Below are positions 1-4,763 of a stretch of DNA of 5,963 bases, piece after piece. The position numbers were made by a program, and so were the translations under genes. Position 1 is the first letter of the stretch; each line of letters opens with the position of its first letter. The DNA is from Solirubrobacteraceae bacterium (GTDB taxonomy: Bacteria; Actinomycetota; Thermoleophilia; Solirubrobacterales; Solirubrobacteraceae), in assembly GCA_025935735.1 (NCBI GenBank), contig JAICUS010000387.1:1-5963 (forward strand), in the 5' to 3' direction. Below the pieces are notes generated by a model. That model saw only the letters and a list, made by a program, of their open reading frames with translations, ran no database searches and was not told where the DNA came from.

Positions 1-1133
1 ACGACACGGGCGACAACGTCTACCTCAACCAGGGCCGGCGGCAGACGTACCCGAGCAACGGCCCGACCGGCACCGCGCCGCTCGACCCGCTCGTGCTGCC
101 GGAGATGGTCGCCACGGTCGCGCTGCTCGACCAGATGTCGACGAGCGTGCCGGTCGACGCGCCGTGGACGGCGGCCAACGCGGTCGAGTGGGACGGCCAG
201 ACGCTCGAGAGCTGGGTCAAGAGCCGCTCGGCCACCGAGCGCTTCCGGCGGATCGTCTCCGTGGCCACCCGCCCGGTGTTCGGCGCCGAGCCGCGCGAGC
301 TGTCGCTGCTGTTCGTGCTCTTCTACATCGCCGCCTCGGGCAACGAGCAGACCCCGGGGACGTTCGAGCGCAACTTCAACACGGCCGGCGGCGCGCAGAT
401 GTGGCGCTTCCGCGGCGGCACCCAGCGGATCGCCCAGCTCGTGGCGCGGCAGCTCGGCGGGCGGGTGCACCGCTCGACCGCCGTGCGGCGGATCGACCAG
501 ACCGCGAGCGGCGTGCGGGTGGAATGCGACAGGCTCGTGGTGCGCGCCAAGCACGCGATCGTGGCCATCCCGCCGACGCTGGCCGCCCGGATCGACTACC
601 ACCCGGCGCTGCCCGCGGCGCGCGACCAGCTCACCCAGCGGCTCGGCCAGGGCACGCTGACCAAGGTCACGGTGGTCTACGACACGCCGTTCTGGCGCGC
701 CGCCGGTCTCTCGGGCACGGCGACCAGCGCCGACGGGCTCGTCGCGGCGACGTTCGACGACTCGCCGGAGAGCGGCAAGCCGGGCATCCTGCTCGGCTTC
801 GTCGGCGGCGACAATGCCCGCGCTTACGAGGGCATGCGGCCGGACGCGCGCAGGGCCGCGGTCCTGGACGAGCTGGCCACGCTGTTCGGGCCGGCGGCGC
901 GCAACGCCTCCGGGTACTACGAGTCGCGCTGGACCAACGAGCGCTACACGCGCGGCTGCCCCGTGGCCATCGCCGGCCCGGGCACGCTGCTGGCCTACGG
1001 CGCGGCGCTGCGCCCGCCGGCCGGCCGGGTGCACTGGGCGGGGACGGAGACGTCGACCTACTGGAACGGCTACATGGACGGCGCGGTGCGCAGCGGCGAG
1101 CGCGCCGCCGCCGAGGTCCTCGCCGCCCTTTGA
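1..1133 (+). CDS. Flavin monoamine oxidase family protein (5' end missing)
   Basis: FAD-dependent amine oxidase, expected to oxidise a primary or polyamine to an aldehyde with release of H2O2. The reading frame is open from base 3 and gives 376 visible residues. Family members have about 450, so the N-terminal GxGxxG dinucleotide-binding segment lies outside the window. Visible signatures are the NTAGGAQ segment followed by FRGGTQ (near visible residues 130-143), the FAD-proximal lysine in GTLTKVTVVYDTPFW (visible K221, codon 663-665), the YTRGCP segment, and the C-terminal HWAGTETSTYWNGYMDGAV block followed by SGERAA. The cysteine in YTRGCP (visible C319, codon 957-959) sits where human MAO-A/B carry the covalent 8-alpha-cysteinyl FAD link. 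The next residue is Pro, where MAO-B has the aromatic-cage Tyr398. The other cage tyrosine is kept (GYMDGAV). The substrate cannot be read from sequence. Tail to tail with a small minus-strand ORF; no terminator seen. Confidence 0.92.
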   Translation, partial: DTGDNVYLNQGRRQTYPSNGPTGTAPLDPLVLPEMVATVALLDQMSTSVPVDAPWTAANAVEWDGQTLESWVKSRSATERFRRIVSVATRPVFGAEPRELSLLFVLFYIAASGNEQTPGTFERNFNTAGGAQMWRFRGGTQRIAQLVARQLGGRVHRSTAVRRIDQTASGVRVECDRLVVRAKHAIVAIPPTLAARIDYHPALPAARDQLTQRLGQGTLTKVTVVYDTPFWRAAGLSGTATSADGLVAATFDDSPESGKPGILLGFVGGDNARAYEGMRPDARRAAVLDELATLFGPAARNASGYYESRWTNERYTRGCPVAIAGPGTLLAYGAALRPPAGRVHWAGTETSTYWNGYMDGAVRSGERAAAEVLAAL

Positions 1134-1148
1134 GGCCGGACGATCGCG

Positions 1149-1331
1149 TCAGCCCTCGTCGAAGCGCGGCGCCGCGCGCAGCCCGGAGACGAACGAGGCG
1201 AAGGTGAGCGCCGAGTCCGGCGTCATGCCGGTCAGGTGGGTGAGGAAGCGAGCCGCGTCCGTCCCGGCCAAGGGGGACGGATTGGTGTTGCGGCGGGCCC
1301 CGTCGTCATCCGTGTCGCGGGGTGGGGTCAT
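1149..1331 (-). CDS. Small hypothetical protein (60 aa), uncertain
   Basis: A minus-strand ORF with an ATG at 1331-1329 and TGA at 1151-1149, encoding 60 residues. It begins MTPPRDTDDDGARR and ends with GLRAAPRFDEG. I do not recognise a family. In favour: codon third positions are nearly all G or C, as in the real genes here. It occupies the only room between the oxidase stop and the zinc-ribbon gene, and its C-terminal half (FLTHLTG, ALTFASFVSG) has a plausible amphipathic composition. Against: no clear Shine-Dalgarno sequence precedes the ATG. The frame is also open far upstream across the zinc-ribbon gene, which is common by chance in GC-rich DNA. There is no signal peptide, membrane segment or Cys/His motif. 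It would be divergent from the zinc-ribbon gene and convergent with the oxidase gene. Confidence 0.4.
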   Translation of the reverse strand: MTPPRDTDDDGARRNTNPSPLAGTDAARFLTHLTGMTPDSALTFASFVSGLRAAPRFDEG

Positions 1332-1494
1332 GGCTGGACCGTACGCCCGGTGCCGGACGGCTCGCAACGCGACAATGGTCCAGTGTTCATCGGTGGCAAG
1401 GTCATGTCCTCCTGAGCGGGTAATCGGCCGCTTGATACGAGAGGCACAATCGACCTTCCGTCCGGTGCGCCGCGTAGCTTCGCGGGCCGTGGCC

Positions 1495-1800
1495 GTGCTG
1501 ACCCTGTGCCCGAGCTGCGGATCGGAGTTCCTCCAGCCGCTGCGCTGCGAGGCCAAGAGCGCCGACGTCGTCATGGTCGAGCTGCGCTGCTCTGACTGCA
1601 TGACCTGGCTGAAGGCCCCGCACACCCGCGCCGACATGCGCGAGCTCGACCGCCGCCAGGCCGAGTTCCGCGCCGAGATCCTGGCGCAGTACGAGCGCTC
1701 GGTGGCCGAGAGCATGGAGGCGCTCGCCGCCTGCCTGGGCCCCGCGCTGGAGCTGGACCTGCTCGGCGCGGACGACTTCGCGCCCCGCCGGGCCGCTTAG
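1495..1800 (+). CDS. Short zinc-ribbon protein of unknown function (101 aa)
   Basis: From the GTG at 1495 the product is 101 residues. An N-terminal treble-clef or zinc-ribbon-like module has CPSC at residues 5-8 and CSDC at 32-35, separated by a predicted beta-hairpin (PLRCEAKSADVVMVELRC). A helical, charge-rich tail follows (about residues 45-80, with MRELDRRQAEFRAEIL), then a short acidic C-terminus. Similar short CxxC/CxxC proteins with a helical tail are common and uncharacterised in actinobacteria. The role is unknown; metal binding is inferred from the paired cysteines. A second in-frame GTG at 1489 is equally usable and adds two residues. Neither has a strong Shine-Dalgarno sequence. 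The frame stays open far upstream, but that stretch (before about 1489) lacks coding-like third positions. The first ATG (1573) would delete the first CxxC, so a GTG start is preferred. Confidence 0.75.
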   Translation: MLTLCPSCGSEFLQPLRCEAKSADVVMVELRCSDCMTWLKAPHTRADMRELDRRQAEFRAEILAQYERSVAESMEALAACLGPALELDLLGADDFAPRRAA

Positions 1801-1889
1801 ATCTGCGCCCTGCCGGGGCCGGCGAACTGCAGCTGGGTAGGGGTGTGGTCAGCCCGGCGGTCGCGCATGGTCGATCGCTCCGGCTGACC

Positions 1890-2015
1890 AAGCGATCATG
1901 ATCGACCGCGATGATGTAACACCGGAAGTTGGCAGGTCGCGAAAGTCGCAGATAGAGCGACTAACCGACCCCGCCCGCTCGGCCGGCGCCAAGAAGCGAT
2001 CATCGCCCGACCGCG
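1890..2015. repeat. Direct repeat pair inside the intergenic element
   Basis: AAGCGATCAT occurs at 1890-1899 and again at 1994-2003. In each case CGACCGCG follows after a short gap (1903-1910 and 2008-2015). The first copy also pairs with the left arm: GATCGCT at 1873-1879 can form a 7-bp stem with AGCGATC at 1891-1897, with an 11-nt loop. The element therefore contains at least three related half-units. Confidence 0.6.
1935..1970. terminator. Compound hairpin at the centre of the convergent spacer; possible bidirectional terminator
   Basis: GGTCG (1935-1939) pairs with CGACC (1966-1970), and inside it AGTCGC (1944-1949) pairs with GCGACT (1957-1962) around a 7-nt loop. This gives 11 base pairs with a small internal loop, readable from either strand. 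It lies between the ends of two convergent transcription units, where a shared terminator would be expected. There is no T-run on either side, so intrinsic termination is only a possibility. Confidence 0.35.
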
Positions 2016-2071
2016 GCTGATCCCCTCACTCCCCTACCCAGCCGCCGTTCGCCGGCCCCCGGCATGGCGCA

Positions 2072-2968
2072 TCAAACGCGCGCAGCGACCGGAGCGAGCG
2101 CACCATGAGCCCGCAGCGCCGACACGACCGCCCGCGTCGCCGGCGAGCGGTTGAGCGTGTAGAGGTGCACGCCGGGGGCGCCCTCGGCCAGCAGCTCGGC
2201 CGCCTGGGCGGTGGCGTAGGCCACGCCGAGGTCGGCGACCGCGCGGGGGTCGTCCTGGCACGCCTCGAGCGAGCGGCGGAAGGCCGGCGGGATGGTCGCG
2301 CCGCACAGCGCGGTCATCCGGGCGGTCTGGGCGACGCTCGTGACCGGGATGATCCCCGGCAGCACCGGTACGTCGACGCCGCCGGCGCGCAGGCGGTCGA
2401 TCAAGCGGCGGTAGTCGTCGTTGTCGAAGAACAGCTGGGTGACCAGGACGCGGACGCCGGCGTCGACCTTGGCCTTCAGGTGCACGAGGTCGGACGCCCA
2501 GCCGCGGGAGTCCGCGTGCGGCTCGGGGTAGCAGCCGCCGAGCACGCAGAAGCCGGCCTCGGCCGCCAGCGCGGTCAGCTCGAGAGAGCTCGACAGGCCG
2601 CCCTCCGGGGCGTGCCACTGCGCGTCGCCGCGCGGCGGGTCGCCGCGCAGCGCGACCACGTTGGCCGCGCCGCCGCCCGCGGCCTCGGCCAGCAGCGCGA
2701 CCAGCTCGTCGCGCGTGAACCCGGTGCAGGTGACGTGCGGGACGGCCTCCAGGCGCCGCTCGCGGGCCAGCCGGCGCACGAGCGCCAAAGTCAGGTCCCG
2801 GGTCGAGCCGCCCGCGCCGCAGGTGACCGACACGAACGCCGGCTCCAGCCGCGCCAGCTCCTCGATCGCCGCCCACAGCGACAGCTCCGCCTCCACCGAC
2901 CGCGGCGGCCCGAACTCGAAGGAGACGATCGGCCCGCCGCCGCGCGCGAGGCGCTCGTCGATCCTCAT
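2072..2968 (-). CDS. metF: 5,10-methylenetetrahydrofolate reductase
   Basis: Flavoenzyme that reduces 5,10-methylene-THF to 5-methyl-THF, the methyl donor for methionine synthase; cytosolic TIM barrel. The 298-residue product matches the usual length of bacterial MetF, which lacks the eukaryotic regulatory domain. Landmarks are FEFGPPR near the N-terminus (E18, the position of the E. coli catalytic Glu28), TCGAGGSTRD at 50-59, ALRGDPP with D110 (the position of E. coli Asp120, which contacts FAD), VTQLFFDN in the middle, and HLYTLNRS near the C-terminus. The ATG at 2968-2966 overlaps the stop of the upstream sulfur-carrier gene by four bases (ATGA), so translational coupling is likely. It is the last gene of the SAM-riboswitch operon. 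Its presence there argues that the operon serves methionine or SAM supply. It ends at the edge of the intergenic inverted repeat. Confidence 0.97.
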   Translation of the reverse strand: MRIDERLARGGGPIVSFEFGPPRSVEAELSLWAAIEELARLEPAFVSVTCGAGGSTRDLTLALVRRLARERRLEAVPHVTCTGFTRDELVALLAEAAGGGAANVVALRGDPPRGDAQWHAPEGGLSSSLELTALAAEAGFCVLGGCYPEPHADSRGWASDLVHLKAKVDAGVRVLVTQLFFDNDDYRRLIDRLRAGGVDVPVLPGIIPVTSVAQTARMTALCGATIPPAFRRSLEACQDDPRAVADLGVAYATAQAAELLAEGAPGVHLYTLNRSPATRAVVSALRAHGALAPVAARV

Positions 2969-3240
2969 CCGCCTGCCACCGCCGGGAGGATCGTCACCTC
3001 GTCCCCGTCCCCGACGGCCGTCTCCAGCCCGTCGAGGAAGCGGATGTCCTCGCCCTTGAGGTAGACGTTGACGAAGCGCCGCAGCCCGCCGCCCTCGTCG
3101 GCGAGGCGCTCGCGCAGCTCGCCGTGCTGCGCGTAGAGCGCTTGCAGCGCCTCCCCCACCGTCGTCCCCTCCACCTGCGCGGCCGTCGCGCCTCCCGCGG
3201 CGTCGCGCAGCTGCGTCGGGAGCTTCACCGTGACGGACAT
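2965..3240 (-). CDS. CysO/MoaD/ThiS-family sulfur-carrier protein
   Basis: A 91-residue ubiquitin-like (beta-grasp) sulfur carrier. It starts MSVTVKLPTQLRDAAGG and ends with DEVTILPAVAGG. From memory, the tail and the RFVNVYLKGEDIRF segment closely resemble Mycobacterium tuberculosis CysO (93 aa, ending VTILPAVAGG). In that system an MoeB-like enzyme adenylates the C-terminal Gly-Gly and converts it to a thiocarboxylate. The PLP enzyme CysM then attaches an amino-acid acceptor, and the protease Mec releases cysteine. The exposed C-terminal GG here is exactly what such chemistry needs. The ATG at 3240-3238 overlaps the upstream stop by one base (TGATG), and the stop overlaps the metF start. 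Neither a Mec-type protease nor an MoeB-type enzyme lies in the window. Functioning with the adjacent PLP enzyme is inferred from position. Confidence 0.92.
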   Translation of the reverse strand: MSVTVKLPTQLRDAAGGATAAQVEGTTVGEALQALYAQHGELRERLADEGGGLRRFVNVYLKGEDIRFLDGLETAVGDGDEVTILPAVAGG

Positions 3241-4472
3241 CAGACCGCCACCTCGATCCCGAACCGGGCGTCGAACGCGTCCAGCGACGCGTCGATCTCG
3301 GCCATTTCGAACGTCCCCCGCACCGCGTCGATGGTCTTCAGGCCGTCGCCGGTGACCATCGCCACCACGCGCTCGTCGCGCCCGATGTCGCCGCGGGCGG
3401 CGAGCTTGGCCAGCGTGGCGATCGTCACGCCGCCGGCGCTCTCGGTGAAGATCCCCGTCGTCTCGGCCAGCAGCCGGATGCCCGCGCGGATCTCGTCGTC
3501 GTCGACCGAGTCGATCCCGCCGCCCGTCCGGCGGGCCAGCTCGATCGCGTACGGCCCGTCGGCCGGGTTGCCGATGGCCAGCGACTTGGCGATCGTGTCC
3601 GGCTTGACCGGGCGGCAGACGTCGTGGCCGGCGGCGAACGCGGTGGCGACCGGCGAGCAGCCCTCCGCCTGCGCGCCGTTCATGGCCGGCACGTCGCCCG
3701 ACACCAGGCCGGCGGCGATGAACTCCTCGAAGCCGCGGGCGATCTTCGTGAACTGCGACCCGGAGGCGATCGGGCCCACCACGCGGTCCGGCAGCTCCCA
3801 GCCGAGCTGCTCGACCGTCTCGAAGGCCAGCGTCTTGGAGCCCTCGGCGTAGTACGGCCGCAGGTTGATGTTCACGAACGCCCAGCCGGGCCGCTCGCCC
3901 GACACCTCGGTGCAGAGCCGGTTGACGTCGTCGTAGTTGCCGCGGATGGCCACGATCTGGGCGCCGTAGGCGCCGGTGGCCAGCACCTTCGGCTCCTCCA
4001 GGTCGTGCGGGATGAGCACGTAGGCCGGCAGCCCCGCGGCCGCGGCGTGGGCGGCCACGGCGTTGGCCAGGTTGCCGGTGGAGGCGCAGGCGATCGTGTC
4101 GAAGCCGAGCTCGCGCGCCCGGGCCAGGGCGATCGAGACCACGCGGTCCTTGAACGAGTGCGTCGGGTTCGCCGTCTCGTTCTTGATCCACAGCTCGCCC
4201 AATCCGAGCCGCTCCGCCAGCCGGTCGGCCCGGACCAGCGGCGTCCATCCGGCGGGCAGCGCCGAGCGGGTCGTGCGCTCCAGCGGCAGGAAGTCGCCAT
4301 AGCGCCACAGCGAGTGCGGCCCCGCCTGGATGCGGCGCTTGAGCTCGCCCGGGTCGGTCTCGGGGAGCGAGTAGGCCACTTCGAGCGGGCCGAAACACCG
4401 CTCGCAGACGAACCGCGCCTCCAGCGGATAAGCGGTTCCACACTCCTTGCACTTCAGGGCATCGGCCGGCAT
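3240..4472 (-). CDS. Threonine-synthase-like PLP enzyme (fold type II), possibly a sulfur-incorporating paralogue
   Basis: 410 residues, of the threonine synthase family that acts on O-phosphohomoserine. An N-terminal zinc-ribbon-like motif has CKEC (C8, C11) and CERC (C23, C26). The PLP lysine lies in NPTHSFKDRVV (K108), and the glycine loop is STGNLANAV (131-139). Further family segments are PYYAEGSKTLAFE, PIASGSQFTKI and AIGNPADGP. The usual threonine synthase motif is NPTGSFKDRG; here Gly becomes His and the Gly after Arg becomes Val. The ATG at 4472-4470 is chosen because GGAGGT (4488-4483) precedes it by 10 nt and because the frame upstream runs through the riboswitch. It overlaps the sulfur-carrier gene (TGATG), with metF next. 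A SAM riboswitch in front is unusual for threonine synthesis. The enzyme may be a plain threonine synthase. Alternatively it may transfer sulfur from the neighbouring carrier to make homocysteine, as CysM does for cysteine. The fold assignment is firm; the reaction is not. Confidence 0.9.
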   Translation of the reverse strand: MPADALKCKECGTAYPLEARFVCERCFGPLEVAYSLPETDPGELKRRIQAGPHSLWRYGDFLPLERTTRSALPAGWTPLVRADRLAERLGLGELWIKNETANPTHSFKDRVVSIALARARELGFDTIACASTGNLANAVAAHAAAAGLPAYVLIPHDLEEPKVLATGAYGAQIVAIRGNYDDVNRLCTEVSGERPGWAFVNINLRPYYAEGSKTLAFETVEQLGWELPDRVVGPIASGSQFTKIARGFEEFIAAGLVSGDVPAMNGAQAEGCSPVATAFAAGHDVCRPVKPDTIAKSLAIGNPADGPYAIELARRTGGGIDSVDDDEIRAGIRLLAETTGIFTESAGGVTIATLAKLAARGDIGRDERVVAMVTGDGLKTIDAVRGTFEMAEIDASLDAFDARFGIEVAV

Positions 4473-4482
4473 GTCTTCTGCT

Positions 4483-4510
4483 ACCTCCGCCCGGGTTCTG
4501 CGGCGGAGGT
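4483..4510 (-). promoter_or_regulatory. Shine-Dalgarno-sequestering hairpin (riboswitch expression platform)
   Basis: On the minus strand ACCTCCGCC (4510-4502) is perfectly complementary to GGCGGAGGT (4491-4483): 9 bp with a 10-nt loop. The 3' arm contains the Shine-Dalgarno sequence (GGAGGT, 4488-4483) of the threonine-synthase-like gene, 10 nt before its ATG. It follows the SAM aptamer by 31 nt and has no T-run, so control at translation initiation is the natural reading. Presumably SAM binding favours this hairpin and shuts the operon. TGCGG in the 3' strand of aptamer P1 can pair with CCGCA at the loop edge, a weak candidate for the alternative fold. Confidence 0.75.
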
Positions 4511-4541
4511 CTCGGCTCAGACGACGAGGGAGGCCCTGCAC

Positions 4542-4657
4542 CGCATCTCCCAGGCCAATCGTCTTGGAGCCTGTTGGAATTGCCACCTTCTCCCGGCGTG
4601 CGACCGGGAAGGTTGGCGGGGTTTCATCGGGCCAGTCCCTCCACCCCTCTGGATGCG
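4542..4657 (-). promoter_or_regulatory. SAM-I (S-box) riboswitch aptamer
   Basis: About 116 nt on the minus strand with the four-helix S-box layout. P1 is CGCATC (4657-4652) with GATGCG (4547-4542). The conserved P2 core reads CAGAGGGGTGGAGGGA, then CTGGCCC and GATGAAACCC. The P3 tip is CCCGG (4608-4604) with CCGGG (4596-4592). The P3 base is followed by GAAGGTGGCAATTCC. P4 is CAGGC (4573-4569) with GCCTG (4555-4551). The presence of P4 between P3 and P1 favours SAM-I over SAM-IV. The usual GGCAACC...GGTGCT pairing at the P3 base is replaced by GCCAACC...GGTGGC, which still pairs, as expected of a functional RNA. SAM binding should repress the thrC-like/cysO-like/metF operon. Confidence 0.93.
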
Positions 4658-4664
4658 TCCAGCT

Positions 4665-4693
4665 ATGTGATCGGCAAGAGTAGCGGATCTCAA
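4665..4693 (-). promoter_or_regulatory. Candidate promoter of the riboswitch operon
   Basis: On the minus strand TTGAGA (4693-4688) resembles a -35 element. Seventeen bases later lies TCACAT (4670-4665), a weak -10 with the first T and the terminal AT matching. A start about 7 nt downstream would fall near 4658, immediately before the 5' strand of riboswitch P1. That positional fit is the main support. Confidence 0.35.
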
Positions 4694-4708
4694 CAGGGGA
4701 TATCCGCT
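4682..4708. promoter_or_regulatory. 7-bp inverted repeat between divergent promoters; candidate operator
   Basis: AGCGGAT (4682-4688) and ATCCGCT (4702-4708) are perfect inverted copies 13 bp apart. They lie between the riboswitch operon and the corA-family gene, overlapping the putative -35 of the former and just upstream of the TACAAT box of the latter. A dimeric repressor or activator site is possible; no regulator gene is in the window. Confidence 0.3.
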
Positions 4709-4716
4709 TCGTGGCG

Positions 4717-4722
4717 TACAAT
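4717..4722 (+). promoter_or_regulatory. Candidate -10 box for the corA-family gene
   Basis: TACAAT matches the TATAAT consensus at five of six positions. It stands out in this GC-rich region, 41 nt before the GTG chosen for the transporter. No convincing -35 is seen at 16-19 bp spacing. The box also lies 10 nt before an ATG at 4733 in another frame, leaving open a nearly leaderless short ORF. Confidence 0.4.
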
Positions 4723-4763
4723 TCCCTGCGTGATGCCGACGACCGACGAGCCGCTCAGTCCCC

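Larger units (their letters stand above)
1801..2071. repeat. Intergenic long inverted repeat (REP/MITE-like), between convergent genes
   Basis: No gene is visible in this 271-bp spacer, which separates the zinc-ribbon stop from the metF stop. Bases 1805-1843 and the reverse complement of 2031-2070 match at 36 of 40 aligned positions (three substitutions, one gap). The shared core includes CCGGCGAAC and GCTGGGTAGGGG. A weaker, gapped match continues inward to about 1879 and 1995, sharing TCAGCC, GCGGTCG and ATCGCT. Each arm also contains a small GCCGG/CCGGC hairpin (1812-1823 and 2051-2063). The layout suggests two copies of a palindromic unit in opposite orientation (BIME-like), or a miniature element with long terminal inverted repeats. 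No transposase and no obvious target duplication are seen. Confidence 0.7.

Noticed and set aside
1164..1177. Perfect 14-bp palindrome GCGCGGCGCCGCGC as a terminator for the oxidase gene
   Set aside because: It lies 31 bp past the stop, lacks a T-run, and such GC palindromes occur easily in this composition; it may be just codons of the small minus-strand ORF.
164..1207. Second long + strand frame overlapping the amine oxidase
   Set aside because: Arg/Ala/Pro-rich off-frame shadow; the other frame carries all oxidase motifs.
1432..1450. TTGATA and CACAAT as a promoter of the zinc-ribbon gene
   Set aside because: The two boxes are only 7 bp apart, and no partner box occurs at 16-18 bp from either.
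2105..3064. Long + strand frame opposite metF and the sulfur carrier
   Set aside because: Low-complexity Arg/Gly/Ala translation, an antisense shadow of well-recognised genes.
3624..4670. Long + strand frame opposite the PLP enzyme and riboswitch
   Set aside because: Compositionally a shadow, with no family signature.
4473..4690. T-box leader for an amino-acid gene
   Set aside because: No T-box AGGGTGGNACCGCG motif; instead the GGTGGAGGGA, TGGCCC, GATGAAACC and AATTCC signatures and four helices fit the SAM-I class.
4473..4721. Upstream extension of the threonine-synthase-like frame
   Set aside because: The frame is open to 4721, but this stretch is the riboswitch and its platform. The ATG at 4472 has a proper Shine-Dalgarno and starts directly at the zinc-ribbon domain.
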